Shown piece after piece: positions 1 to 6,843 of a stretch of DNA of 7,011 nucleotides. Numbering within the stretch: the stretch's first letter is position 1; every line of letters begins with the position of its first letter. The stretch comes from Hyphomonadaceae bacterium (GTDB lineage Bacteria; Pseudomonadota; Alphaproteobacteria; Caulobacterales; Aquidulcibacteraceae), in NCBI GenBank assembly GCA_025458365.1, contig JALOSP010000070.1, positions 1 to 7,011 of the forward strand, in the 5' to 3' direction. The notes under the pieces are model-generated. The model searched no databases. It was not told the DNA's origin and saw nothing but the letters and a program-made list of their open reading frames with translations. The translations under genes and the position numbers were made by a program.

Positions 1-569
1 CCCGCAAGACCAAGGAAACCGACATCACGGTCACGATCACTCTGGACGGCACCGGTGCCGCCGACGTGTCCACCGGGATCGGGTTCTTCGATCACATGCT
101 GGAAAGCTTCGCCAAGCACAGCCTGATCGACCTGCATGTGCGCACGATTGGCGACCTGCACATCGACATGCACCACACGGTCGAAGACACCGGCATTGTC
201 ATGGGCCAAGCGCTGAAGCAGGCGCTAGGCGACTTTGCCGGCATCGGCCGTTTCGGGTCAGCCTACATCCCGATGGACGAGACGCTGAGCCGGGCTGCCA
301 TCGACCTGTCGAACCGGCCCTATCTGATCTGGAAAGTGAATTTCGTGCGGCCCAAGGTCGGCGAGATGGATACCGAATTGTTCAAGGAATGGTTCCACGC
401 CTTTACCGGCAATGGCGGCATCTGCGCGCACGTGGAAAACATTTATGGCGAGAATACCCATCACATCATCGAGAGCTGCTTCAAGGCGCTGGCGCGGGCC
501 TTGCGCCAGGCGGTGGAAATCGACCCGCGACTGGGTGGCGCGGTGGCCTCGACCAAGGGCGTGTTGTAA
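1..569 (+). CDS. hisB: Imidazoleglycerol-phosphate dehydratase (5'-truncated by window edge)
   Basis: HisB dehydrates imidazole glycerol phosphate to imidazole acetol phosphate in cytosolic histidine biosynthesis; it is a metal-dependent (Mn) enzyme. The frame is open from base 3 and begins RKTKETDIT, close to the usual HisB N-terminus, so probably fewer than ten residues are missing; 188 residues are visible. The family landmarks are present: GIGFFDHML near the start, the first metal-binding motif HHTVEDTG (bases 171-194), the second HHIIES (459-476), and the C-terminal STKGVL. The GTG at 66 is an internal Val, not a start. The length fits the monofunctional enzyme, but a fusion to histidinol phosphatase cannot be excluded because the 5' end is outside the window. 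The hisH start follows 9 bases after the stop, which indicates an operon. The identification is secure. Confidence 0.96.
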   Translation, partial: RKTKETDITVTITLDGTGAADVSTGIGFFDHMLESFAKHSLIDLHVRTIGDLHIDMHHTVEDTGIVMGQALKQALGDFAGIGRFGSAYIPMDETLSRAAIDLSNRPYLIWKVNFVRPKVGEMDTELFKEWFHAFTGNGGICAHVENIYGENTHHIIESCFKALARALRQAVEIDPRLGGAVASTKGVL

Positions 570-578
570 GCGCCAGCC

Positions 579-1205
579 ATGACTGTGGCATTGATCGACT
601 ATGGCTCCGGCAATCTGCGCTCGGTGGCCCGTGCGCTGGCGGCGGCGGGCGCGGATGACGTGCAGGTGACCAGTGATGCCGCGATGGTGGCAAATGCCGG
701 CCGGATCGTGCTGCCTGGCGTCGGTGCCTTTGCCGACTGCGCGCGCGGGCTGGCGGCACTACCAGGTATGACCGTTGCGCTGGAACAGCGGGTGCAGGGC
801 GATCGGGTGCCGTTCCTGGGCATCTGTGTCGGCATGCAATTGCTGGCAAATCGCGGGCTTGAGTTCGAAGTCGCAGACGGGCTGGGCTGGATCGGTGGAG
901 AAACGACCGCGCTGGCCCCCACCGAGCGTGCAGCCCGCATACCCCACATGGGGTGGAACCGGGTCATACCGCAGCCACACCCGGTGCTGGATGCTGCGTG
1001 GAATGGCGTACCGCAAGACCTGTATTTCGTGCATTCCTACGCGTTCCGGGCGCAAGACCCGGTGCACGTGAAGGGCGAGGCCGAACACGGGGGTGAGCGG
1101 TTTGCAGCCATCGTCGCGCAAGACAACATCCTCGGCGTCCAGTTCCACCCGGAGAAGAGCCAGGCAGCAGGTCTGCGCTTGCTTGCCGCATGGTTGAAGG
1201 CCTGA
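579..1205 (+). CDS. hisH: Imidazole glycerol phosphate synthase, glutamine amidotransferase subunit
   Basis: HisH hydrolyses glutamine and passes ammonia to HisF, which makes imidazole glycerol phosphate and AICAR from PRFAR. The 208-residue length is typical. It is a class I amidotransferase: the N-terminal IDYGSGNL (residues 6-13), LPGVGAF (45-51), the nucleophile Cys83 in [11 protein letters not shown], and the His190/Glu192 pair in FHPEKSQ complete the triad. HMGWN, typical of HisH, is also present. The start at 579 gives the canonical N-terminus MTVALIDYG, although no strong Shine-Dalgarno is visible in the 9-base gap behind hisB, so translational coupling to hisB is likely. hisA begins 4 bases after its stop. 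Its partner gene hisF is not in the window. Nothing appears broken. Confidence 0.96.
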   Translation: MTVALIDYGSGNLRSVARALAAAGADDVQVTSDAAMVANAGRIVLPGVGAFADCARGLAALPGMTVALEQRVQGDRVPFLGICVGMQLLANRGLEFEVADGLGWIGGETTALAPTERAARIPHMGWNRVIPQPHPVLDAAWNGVPQDLYFVHSYAFRAQDPVHVKGEAEHGGERFAAIVAQDNILGVQFHPEKSQAAGLRLLAAWLKA

Positions 1206-1209
1206 AACC

Positions 1210-1935
1210 GTGATCCTCTATCCCGCCATCGACCTCAAAGACGGACAGGCCGTGCGCCTGTACAAGGGCGATTTCGCCCGGATGACCGTGTTCGACACCG
1301 ACCCGGCAGCTCGCGCGGCCAAGTTTGCCGATGCCGGGTTCGAGTGGTTGCATGTGGTTGATCTCGATGGCGCGCTCAAGGGTGCAGAAGGCAATGCGGA
1401 GGCTGTGCGGGCAATCCGGGCAGCCACCGGCCTGCCGATGCAATTGGGCGGCGGCATCCGCGACATGGCAGCGATCGAAGCCCGGCTGGAGATGGGCGTG
1501 ACCCGGGTCATCCTCGGCACGATTGCTGCCCGTGATCCGGCCCTGGTGAAGGAAGCCGCGCATGCATTCCCCGGCGCGGTCGCCGTGGGGATCGATGCGA
1601 TTGACGGCATGGTGGCTGTGGAAGGGTGGCTGGAAACCACCAGCACCACGGCCATCGATCTGGCCCGCCAGTTCGAAGACGCTGGCGTGGCCGCTATCAT
1701 TGCGACCGATGTGGGCCGCGACGGCACCCGTGCCGGGATCAATGTGGACTTTACGGGCGCTCTGGCCAACGCGGTCTCGATCCCGATCATCGCCTCAGGC
1801 GGCCTGAATGGCTTGGAAGACATCGCCGCCCTGAAGGCCAGACCCGGCACACCGGTAGCCGGTGCCATTCTGGGCCGCGCGCTTTACGACGGGGCAATCG
1901 ATCCACTTGCTGCGCTGACCCTTGCAGCAGCCTGA
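1210..1935 (+). CDS. hisA: ProFAR isomerase, HisA (GTG start)
   Basis: HisA carries out the Amadori rearrangement of ProFAR to PRFAR, the substrate of HisF/HisH. It is a 241-residue (beta/alpha)8 barrel of normal length. It opens with YPAIDLKDG carrying the catalytic Asp8. GID (Asp129) and TDVGRDGT (Asp167 to Thr173) carry the second catalytic Asp and phosphate-site residues, and the phosphate-binding loops LGGGIR (79-84) and ASGGL are seen. I chose the GTG at 1210 because it gives the standard [10 protein letters not shown]-terminus and has GAAGG at 1196-1200, nine bases upstream. It lies 4 bases behind hisH. A single-substrate HisA is more likely than the dual PriA type in this context. The next gene downstream is a protease rather than the usual hisF. 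Confidence 0.96.
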   Translation: MILYPAIDLKDGQAVRLYKGDFARMTVFDTDPAARAAKFADAGFEWLHVVDLDGALKGAEGNAEAVRAIRAATGLPMQLGGGIRDMAAIEARLEMGVTRVILGTIAARDPALVKEAAHAFPGAVAVGIDAIDGMVAVEGWLETTSTTAIDLARQFEDAGVAAIIATDVGRDGTRAGINVDFTGALANAVSIPIIASGGLNGLEDIAALKARPGTPVAGAILGRALYDGAIDPLAALTLAAA

Positions 1936-1989
1936 TCAAGAAAAGAATGTTTAATCCTTGGTTTCAGTCAATTCCGATATTGTGCCAAA

Positions 1990-2037
1990 ATTATTGATTC
2001 ATTTTTCATTAATATTTTTTCTGAGTCATTATTGATT
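1990..2037. repeat. 10-bp direct repeat pair upstream of the protease
   Basis: The sequence ATTATTGATT occurs at 1990-1999 and again at 2028-2037, start to start 38 bp. Both copies lie in the AT-rich gap 47 to 94 bases upstream of the ATG at 2084. The arrangement could be a pair of regulator half-sites, but AT-rich DNA produces such matches easily. No regulator is identified. Confidence 0.4.
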
Positions 2038-2066
2038 GCGCGATATTTCTGGCCCGGCACAACAGC

Positions 2067-2071
2067 AGGGG
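2067..2071 (+). promoter_or_regulatory. Ribosome-binding site deciding the protease start
   Basis: AGGGG lies 12 bases ahead of the ATG at 2084. It supports that ATG over the in-frame TTG at 2036, which would put 16 non-hydrophobic residues in front of a clear signal peptide. Confidence 0.5.
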
Positions 2072-2083
2072 CTGAACACAGAC

Positions 2084-4270
2084 ATGATCAAGCATTCACG
2101 CGCAGGCGCTCTTGGGCTGGCAGTTGCCGCACTGATGGGCGCATCACAAGCGGCAGCACAGACCACCTTGGGACCGGTCGGGCAGGAACTGGCATGGTCT
2201 TCGGCCGCCCAGCGGGTCGGCGGTTTCACGTCGCGGGCCTGGGCGACACGCGGCAACGGCGTGACGATTGCCATCGTCGATTCCGGCATCCGGGCCGACC
2301 ACCGGGAATTCGAAGGCGCGCTTCGCACAGGCTTCAACGCCTTTACTGGCGCAACCGGCACCACGGCGGTCGCTGACCGCAATGGTCACGGCACGCATGT
2401 TGCGTCAATCGCTGCAGGACGGGTCAACAATATCGGAATGGCAGGCGTTGCCTCGCGCGCCACGATCTTGCCGGTGCAGGTGTTTGCCACCGGCAGCACT
2501 ACCGATGCGGTGGTAGCGCGCGGTCTGACCTGGGCGACCAGCCAGCGGGCTTTCGTGGTCAACATGTCATTGGGCGGTTCCGCCCCCAGCATCCCGATGC
2601 GCGATGCCATGCGGGCAGGCGTGAATGCAGGCCAGCTCTATGTTGTGGCAGCAGGCAATGAGGGCTTGGCCAATCCGTCTTGGCCCGCAAGTTTTGCCAG
2701 CGAGGCTTGGGCGCGCGGGCAAATCATCGCCGTGGGTGCGGTGGACAATAACAATGTCATTGCCGCCTTCTCCAACCGGGCAGGCACCGCGCGGAACTTT
2801 TTTCTGGTCGCCCCCGGCACGAATATCATCGGAGCTTATCACACCGGCTCCACCGCCTATGTCGGGATGAGTGGCACATCGATGGCCGCACCAGTGGTCG
2901 CCGGTGCAGCAGCGGTCGTGAAAAGCACCTGGACCTATCTTTCGGCGCAGCAAGTCGCCAACATCCTGTTCACCACGGCCACTGATCTGGGCGCGCGCGG
3001 CACCGATCCGATCTATGGGCGTGGCATGATCAATCTGACCCGGGCGCTGCAACCGGTCGGCACGGTCTCTGCCATGGGCGCCAGCGGGCCAGTTGCTCTG
3101 GGCACCGGCGGAACCAGCATCGGGCCTGCCACATTCGGACCGCTGGCCGCGGCTGCCGAACGCGGCGCCTTGACCGGCGTGGTCTTTGACGGCTTCGGAC
3201 GGGATTTCGGGTATGACTTCGGCTGGCGCCTTGCCGCGCCGCGTGAGTCGAGTGCCAGTGTGGCAGGCACAGCGCTGGCTGCACGTATGGGCAGCCAGTC
3301 GGTGACGATGCCCGGCGTCGATGGTGTTGCCACCCTGCGCCTGTCGGCATCGGCCAGCACCGTGGACGGCAGCGCGCCTGACACTGCCAGCTTCCGGTTT
3401 GATGGCACGGATGGTTCAGGCTGGGCCGTGGGTTACGGTGATGCCCGCCAGCTCGCAGGTCTGTCGCCTGAAGGCGCACAAGCTCCTGTCCATGCAGATG
3501 GTGCCAGTCTGGTGACCTCCGGCCTGGTCCGTGGTGCTGCTGCCAGTGCGGCATGGTGGACCCCTGTGAGCGAAACCATGCGCCTGAGTGTCGCCGCCCG
3601 GACGGAAAACGGCAGCCAGCGCCTGTTCCATGATGAATTGGGCCCGCAAGCCCGCTCCAGGGCAACCGCCGTTGATGCAACGCTGGCCTGGCATGTTGGA
3701 CCCGTCGCGGGCTCCATCGGGGTGTCAGCGGTGCACGAGGCAGGCGGACGGTTGGGCAATGTGGACCCGTCAGAGCTTGGCCTGAAGGGAGCTGCTGCCA
3801 CGCTGGCCGGACACGCCAGCGCCCGCTGGCAGGCCGCGCCGCAGACCGCGCTGGTGGCCGCTGTGGCTGTCGGCAGCACACAGGCTCAAGCCGGTGCCGC
3901 AAGCTCGCTGGTCAGCCAGGTGGAAGACACCACGACAGCGGCCTGGTCTGTCGGGCTGGCCCACACCAACCTGTGGCAGGACGGTGACCGGCTGGATCTG
4001 TCAGTGGGCAGGCCGCTGTCAGCCGTGGCCGGGGCGATGGATCTGCGGCTTGCCGTGGCGGCCGATGGGGCAACCGGGGCGCCATTGATGGAAGACCGCC
4101 GGATCGGCCTGTCCAGCGCCACACCTGAACACCGGTTCGAACTGGCCTATACCGCCCCGATGGGTGAGCGCGGCGAGTTTGGCCTGGGCATGATGGCGCG
4201 ACAGAATGCCGATGGCCTCGCCGGTCGCAACGAAGCGGCTGTCGCGGTGCGGTTCATGTCAGCCTTCTGA
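2084..4270 (+). CDS. S8 (subtilisin-like) serine protease autotransporter
   Basis: This is a predicted secreted or surface peptidase of 728 residues. A Sec signal peptide (about 1-25) has a basic start, a hydrophobic core and an Ala-rich cleavage site near SQAAA-Q. The passenger (about 27-320) is a subtilase domain with a full catalytic triad: Asp66 in IAIVDSGI, His102 in GHGTHVAS and Ser266 in SGTSMAAP, plus the oxyanion Asn192 in AAGNEG. A linker follows (about 330-460), including VFDGFGRDFGYDFG, a segment I associate with alphaproteobacterial S8 autotransporters. Residues about 460-728 show the alternating polar/aliphatic strands of an outer-membrane barrel and end in Phe (RFMSAF), the usual beta-signal. 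I see no cysteine anywhere in the protein, as is common for type V secreted proteins. The passenger is short compared with large virulence autotransporters. The gene stands alone behind hisA and converges on serA. The substrate is unknown. The family call is firm; the secretion mode is inferred. Confidence 0.9.
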   Translation: MIKHSRAGALGLAVAALMGASQAAAQTTLGPVGQELAWSSAAQRVGGFTSRAWATRGNGVTIAIVDSGIRADHREFEGALRTGFNAFTGATGTTAVADRNGHGTHVASIAAGRVNNIGMAGVASRATILPVQVFATGSTTDAVVARGLTWATSQRAFVVNMSLGGSAPSIPMRDAMRAGVNAGQLYVVAAGNEGLANPSWPASFASEAWARGQIIAVGAVDNNNVIAAFSNRAGTARNFFLVAPGTNIIGAYHTGSTAYVGMSGTSMAAPVVAGAAAVVKSTWTYLSAQQVANILFTTATDLGARGTDPIYGRGMINLTRALQPVGTVSAMGASGPVALGTGGTSIGPATFGPLAAAAERGALTGVVFDGFGRDFGYDFGWRLAAPRESSASVAGTALAARMGSQSVTMPGVDGVATLRLSASASTVDGSAPDTASFRFDGTDGSGWAVGYGDARQLAGLSPEGAQAPVHADGASLVTSGLVRGAAASAAWWTPVSETMRLSVAARTENGSQRLFHDELGPQARSRATAVDATLAWHVGPVAGSIGVSAVHEAGGRLGNVDPSELGLKGAAATLAGHASARWQAAPQTALVAAVAVGSTQAQAGAASSLVSQVEDTTTAAWSVGLAHTNLWQDGDRLDLSVGRPLSAVAGAMDLRLAVAADGATGAPLMEDRRIGLSSATPEHRFELAYTAPMGERGEFGLGMMARQNADGLAGRNEAAVAVRFMSAF

Positions 4271-4284
4271 TCATGGAACGAACA

Positions 4285-4313
4285 ACCCCGGTGTGGCTTG
4301 GCCATGCCGGGGT
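4285..4313. terminator. Strong hairpin between convergent genes, likely bidirectional terminator
   Basis: A 13-bp stem (4285-4297 with 4301-4313, two G-T pairs, no mismatches) closes a 3-base loop, starting 15 bases after the protease stop. On the plus strand no T-run follows. On the minus strand the hairpin is followed by TTGTTCGTTC, which is moderately T-rich. It therefore resembles an intrinsic terminator more for serA read-through than for the protease, but it probably serves both. Confidence 0.6.
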
Positions 4314-4319
4314 CAGGAT

Positions 4320-4455
4320 GCAGACCTCTGGAGCGCGGCTGCCCGCAGCCGCATGCACGCGCGGACGCGTGCGGTCCGGGAGCGCAGGCCACCGTGCCTG
4401 CACTCCCCGCAGACCTTTGGGCGTACACGGTGCGGCTGGGACAGCCGCGCTCCAA
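4320..4455. repeat. REP/BIME-like palindromic element with three inner hairpins
   Basis: Two inverted copies of a 23-24-nt unit bound this element: plus copy 4330-4353 and minus copy 4431-4453. Each begins GGAGCGCGGCTG and ends CAGCCGCA, so each has its own 7-bp hairpin (4335-4341/4346-4352; 4432-4438/4442-4448). Together the outer 12 bases form a perfect long-range stem (4330-4341 with 4442-4453). Between them lie a perfect 7-bp hairpin (4355-4361/4366-4372, loop CGGA) and an 11-bp hairpin with one mismatch (4379-4389/4396-4406), whose arm also begins GGAGCGC. The 12-nt sequence GCAGACCTCTGG at 4320-4331 recurs with one change at 4409-4420. A short conserved tetranucleotide before a GC-rich palindrome, in inverted pairs, is the layout of REP/BIME elements. 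The class is inferred; no RAYT transposase is in the window. Confidence 0.65.
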
Positions 4456-4459
4456 AGCC

Positions 4460-6037
4460 TTACAGCTTCAATACTTTGACATAGCGCACCTGCGGCAGGG
4501 CGTTGATCCTCGCCAGCACGTCGGCGGGCACCGCCTGGTCGATGCCGACCAGTGCCACGGCGTCCTCGCCTTCCCCCGTGCGGCCCAGATTGAAGGTGGC
4601 GATATTGATGCCCGCTTCGGCCAGCATCATGCCGAGCGCACCGATGAAACCTGGCTTGTCGCTGTTGTTGACGAACAGCATGGTCGGCAGGAAAGCCGCC
4701 TCCAGCGCCATGCCCTTGACCTCGACGATGCGCGGCTGGCCACCGACCACGGCACCGGCAAGTGTGCGGAACCCGCCACCGGTTTTCACCTTCACACGGA
4801 TCAGGCTGTCAAACGTCGGGCTGATGTCGCGCTTGACCTCGTCGAACGGAACGCCCCGCTCCTTCAGGATCGACGGCGCCGAGACCATGTTGATGTCGGC
4901 CAGCAGCGGTCGCAACACGCCGGACAGGATGGTCGCGGTCATCGGCTTGGTGTTCATCGCGGCCACCTCGCCCTCATATTCGATCTCGATGGCTTCAAGC
5001 CCCTCGTCGGCGATCTGGCCGGCAAAGGCGCCAAGCTTTTCTGACAGGGCGATGAAGGGGGCCAGTTTCGGCGCTTCTTCTGCCGTCACCGAAGCGGTGT
5101 TGAGCGCGTTGGTGATGGCGCCGGTGAGGATATAGTCGGCGATCTGTTCGGCGACTTGCAGGGCGACATTTTCCTGCGCCTCGGTGGTGCTGGCGCCGAG
5201 GTGAGGCGTTGCGGTGAAGTTCGGCTTGCCGAACAGCACGTTCTCCTTTGCGGGTTCTTCCTTGAACACGTCGAACGCCGCACCGCCCACATGGCCGCTC
5301 TCCAGAAGGTCAGCCAGTGCCGCCTCGTCGACCAGACCGCCACGGGCGCAATTGACGATCAGCACGCCCTTGCGGGTCTTGGCGAGGTTCTCCGCCGACA
5401 GGATATTGCGAGTCTTGTCGGTCAGCGGCACGTGCAAGGTGATGGCATCGGCGCGGGCCAGCAGCTCGTCCAGCTCGACCTTTTCCACGCCGATCTCGAC
5501 CGCACGCTCGGGCGACAGGAACGGGTCATAGGCCACGACCTTCATCTTCAGGCCGAGCGCACGGTCGGCCACGATGCCGCCGATATTGCCGCAGCCGATC
5601 AGGCCCAGCGTCTTGTTGTAAAGCTCGACCCCATTGAAGCGGTTCTTCTCCCACTTGCCAGCCTGCGTGCTGGCGTCTGCGGCACCGATCTGGCGGGCTG
5701 CGGCAAACAGCATGGCGATGGCGTGTTCTGCGGTGGTGATGGCATTGCCGAAAGGTGTGTTCTCCACGATCACGCCGCGGGCGGTGGCGGCAGGGATATC
5801 CACGTTATCCACGCCGATCCCCGCCCGGCCAATCACTTTCAGATTGGTGGCAGCGGCCAGCACGTCCTTGTCCACCTTGGTGGCCGACCGGATGGCCAGA
5901 CCGGCATAATCATTGATGCAGGCGATCAATTCATCCTTGGTCATGCCCGGCTTGTAATCGACCTCGACGCCACGGCGCTTGAAGATGTCGATGGCGGCGG
6001 CACTGATCTTGTCGCTGATGAGAACTTTGGTGGTCAT
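4460..6037 (-). CDS. serA: D-3-phosphoglycerate dehydrogenase, long form with ACT domain
   Basis: SerA oxidises 3-phosphoglycerate to 3-phosphohydroxypyruvate with NAD, the first committed step of serine synthesis in the cytosol. It has 525 residues, the length of the long (type 1) enzyme. Residues about 1-100 and 285-315 form the substrate-binding domain. The Rossmann domain lies between, with GCGNIG (148-153) and Asp171 in VVAYDP for NAD. The catalytic set is complete: Arg232 in CARGGLVDE, Glu261 in FKEEP and His279 in TPHLGAST. The intervening allosteric-substrate-binding domain spans about 320-450, and the C-terminal ACT domain about 452-525 (NNSDKPGFIGALG), where serine usually inhibits. 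The ATG at 6037 is chosen for the MTTKVLIS N-terminus and the GAAGGA Shine-Dalgarno. It overlaps the GNAT stop by 4 nt. Its stop lies only a few bases from the REP-like element. Confidence 0.97.
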   Translation of the reverse strand: MTTKVLISDKISAAAIDIFKRRGVEVDYKPGMTKDELIACINDYAGLAIRSATKVDKDVLAAATNLKVIGRAGIGVDNVDIPAATARGVIVENTPFGNAITTAEHAIAMLFAAARQIGAADASTQAGKWEKNRFNGVELYNKTLGLIGCGNIGGIVADRALGLKMKVVAYDPFLSPERAVEIGVEKVELDELLARADAITLHVPLTDKTRNILSAENLAKTRKGVLIVNCARGGLVDEAALADLLESGHVGGAAFDVFKEEPAKENVLFGKPNFTATPHLGASTTEAQENVALQVAEQIADYILTGAITNALNTASVTAEEAPKLAPFIALSEKLGAFAGQIADEGLEAIEIEYEGEVAAMNTKPMTATILSGVLRPLLADINMVSAPSILKERGVPFDEVKRDISPTFDSLIRVKVKTGGGFRTLAGAVVGGQPRIVEVKGMALEAAFLPTMLFVNNSDKPGFIGALGMMLAEAGINIATFNLGRTGEGEDAVALVGIDQAVPADVLARINALPQVRYVKVLKL

Positions 6038-6537
6038 TGGGAGGGTCCTTCTGTCCATTGGATATGGGTAAGTTGGTGCACGGCGCAGGTATCGGCGCCG
6101 AACACGCGGGTTTCGCGGAAAGTGAAGCCAAGCTTCTGATAGAAGGCGATGGCGTCGGTGTTGCTGCTGATCGGGTCGATCAGGATGGTATGGATGGCAG
6201 GGTCGGCGAAGCAGCGGGCGATGGCCTGCCGCATCATCTCGCGCCCAGTACCCTGACCGCGCGCATCTGGCTCGCCGATCCAGATGTCGATGGCCATGAA
6301 GCCGGGTTGCGGCTCGCCCCAATAGCGGGATTCATCGGCCACAAGATCGGTGATCTGGATGAAGCCGACGGGCCTCGCATCCTTTTCAGCCATAAGGTTT
6401 TCCAGCCCGACAGCTGCCAGTGTCTCCGGCCAGTCCCAGTCATCGTTGGGATCGGATGCAGCAACGACATCGTCTGCATCCCACGCCTCCAGGAGCGGGA
6501 TATCGTCGGCTGTGGCAGGCCGCAAAGTGATCGTCAT
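6034..6537 (-). CDS. GNAT-family N-acetyltransferase, AAC(6')-like
   Basis: This cytosolic acetyl-CoA-dependent acetyltransferase has 167 residues. The N-terminal LRPATADDIPLL is the first strand and helix of the GNAT fold. The acetyl-CoA pyrophosphate loop is ARGQGTG (92-98). NTDAIAFYQKLGF (126-138) is the C-terminal motif B with the usual FY-x-K-x-GF. The YWGEPQPGFMAIDIWIGEPD stretch (72-91) resembles the aminoglycoside 6'-acetyltransferase and siderophore-acylase branch. That likeness does not prove drug resistance; many chromosomal relatives have unknown amine substrates. The ATG at 6537 was preferred over 6576 because it starts MTITLRP and has GGGGAGG 8 bases upstream. It overlaps the MazG-like gene and serA by 4 nt each, so it is translated in one operon with them. 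The family is sure; the substrate is not. Confidence 0.88.
   Translation of the reverse strand: MTITLRPATADDIPLLEAWDADDVVAASDPNDDWDWPETLAAVGLENLMAEKDARPVGFIQITDLVADESRYWGEPQPGFMAIDIWIGEPDARGQGTGREMMRQAIARCFADPAIHTILIDPISSNTDAIAFYQKLGFTFRETRVFGADTCAVHQLTHIQWTEGPSQ
6046..6051 (-). promoter_or_regulatory. Shine-Dalgarno for serA inside the acetyltransferase gene
   Basis: GAAGGA on the minus strand lies 8 bases before the serA ATG, within the last codons of the GNAT gene. Together with the ATGA overlap it supports coupled translation and fixes the serA start at 6037. Confidence 0.7.
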
Positions 6538-6830
6538 GGCACATGCCTCCCCGCGCCCTTGCCATCGGGCACCCATTTGCGCGCCCGATTGATGGCCATT
6601 TTGGCATCGACTTCGGCGGCAAGGTCGGTGCCCAGAAGTGCGGCCACCCGATGCAGCAGGATCACCACATCGGCGGCTTCGACTCTGGCTTCGGCTGTTT
6701 CGCCATCGGCCAGGGCCTGTTTCAGTTCCGTCAGTTCCAAAGCTGCCCGATCAACCAGATCGGAAAGGTCGGCGACGGGTCCGAAGATGGGTTCGGCCCA
6801 GGATTGGATTGTGCTGCTGGTTTCAGTCAT
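6534..6830 (-). CDS. Small MazG-like nucleotide pyrophosphohydrolase
   Basis: This protein of 98 residues looks like a single all-alpha MazG-type NTP pyrophosphatase domain. These enzymes hydrolyse (d)NTPs to NMP and pyrophosphate and often clean non-canonical nucleotides from the pool. The metal-binding signature is visible as E32-x-x-E35 (LELTEL) followed 15 residues later by E51-x-x-D54 (EAADVVILL). A C-terminal K77...N81-x-x-R84-x-W86 patch is typical of substrate contacts. The first position of the classical EE-x-x-E motif is Leu31 rather than Glu, so the site is slightly atypical. It resembles the stand-alone MazG-like proteins more than HisE. The ATG at 6830 has AGGAG 8 bases upstream; an in-frame extension upstream would read through the hairpin repeats and is rejected. 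Its stop overlaps the GNAT start in ATGA. The nucleotide specificity is unknown. Confidence 0.72.
   Translation of the reverse strand: MTETSSTIQSWAEPIFGPVADLSDLVDRAALELTELKQALADGETAEARVEAADVVILLHRVAALLGTDLAAEVDAKMAINRARKWVPDGKGAGRHVP
6546..6552 (-). promoter_or_regulatory. Shine-Dalgarno for the acetyltransferase
   Basis: GGGGAGG on the minus strand lies 8 bases before the ATG at 6537, inside the 3' end of the MazG-like gene. It decides the start against the upstream in-frame ATG at 6576. Confidence 0.7.
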
Positions 6831-6838
6831 CGGCTGCA

Positions 6839-6843
6839 CTCCT
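6839..6843 (-). promoter_or_regulatory. Shine-Dalgarno of the MazG-like gene, abutting a repeat hairpin
   Basis: AGGAG on the minus strand is 8 bases before the ATG at 6830. The base of the hairpin in the adjacent repeat begins at the very next base (6844), so ribosome access may depend on that hairpin. Confidence 0.65.

Larger units (their letters stand above)
1936..2083 (+). promoter_or_regulatory. AT-rich intergenic region, probable promoter of the protease gene
   Basis: This gap between hisA and the protease start is sharply AT-rich, especially 1980-2037, against GC-rich flanks. It probably carries the promoter for the autotransporter, but I could not place a convincing -35/-10 pair with 16-18 bp spacing. 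It contains a perfect 10-bp direct repeat and two GANTC sites (1996-2000 and 2023-2027), the CcrM methylation target in alphaproteobacteria. No clear hairpin-plus-T-run terminator for the his genes is visible, so read-through from hisA is possible. Confidence 0.5.

Noticed and set aside
2036..2083. TTG start extending the protease by 16 residues
   Set aside because: The extra residues would precede a good signal peptide, and the ATG at 2084 has its own AGGGG.
3030..3902. 290-residue open frame on the minus strand opposite the protease
   Set aside because: It is Arg/Pro/Trp-rich, has no recognisable motif, and lies fully inside the autotransporter gene.
4298..5044. Plus-strand frame running from the intergenic palindromes into serA
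   Set aside because: It translates through the repeat element and the antisense of the SerA ACT domain; low-complexity composition, no motif.
5156..6139. 327-residue open frame on the plus strand opposite serA
   Set aside because: It lies antisense to a complete serA and has the Gly/His/Gln-rich look of a shadow frame in GC-rich DNA, with no domain.
4460..6322. Upstream in-frame extension of serA to 620 residues
   Set aside because: The first 95 residues are Arg/His-rich and out of frame with the well-supported GNAT gene. The SerA N-terminus and a Shine-Dalgarno both point to 6037.
6534..6830. The small MazG-like protein as HisE, because his genes are nearby
   Set aside because: It is on the opposite strand in the serA operon, and its motif spacing and C-terminal K/N/R/W patch look like stand-alone MazG proteins rather than HisE.
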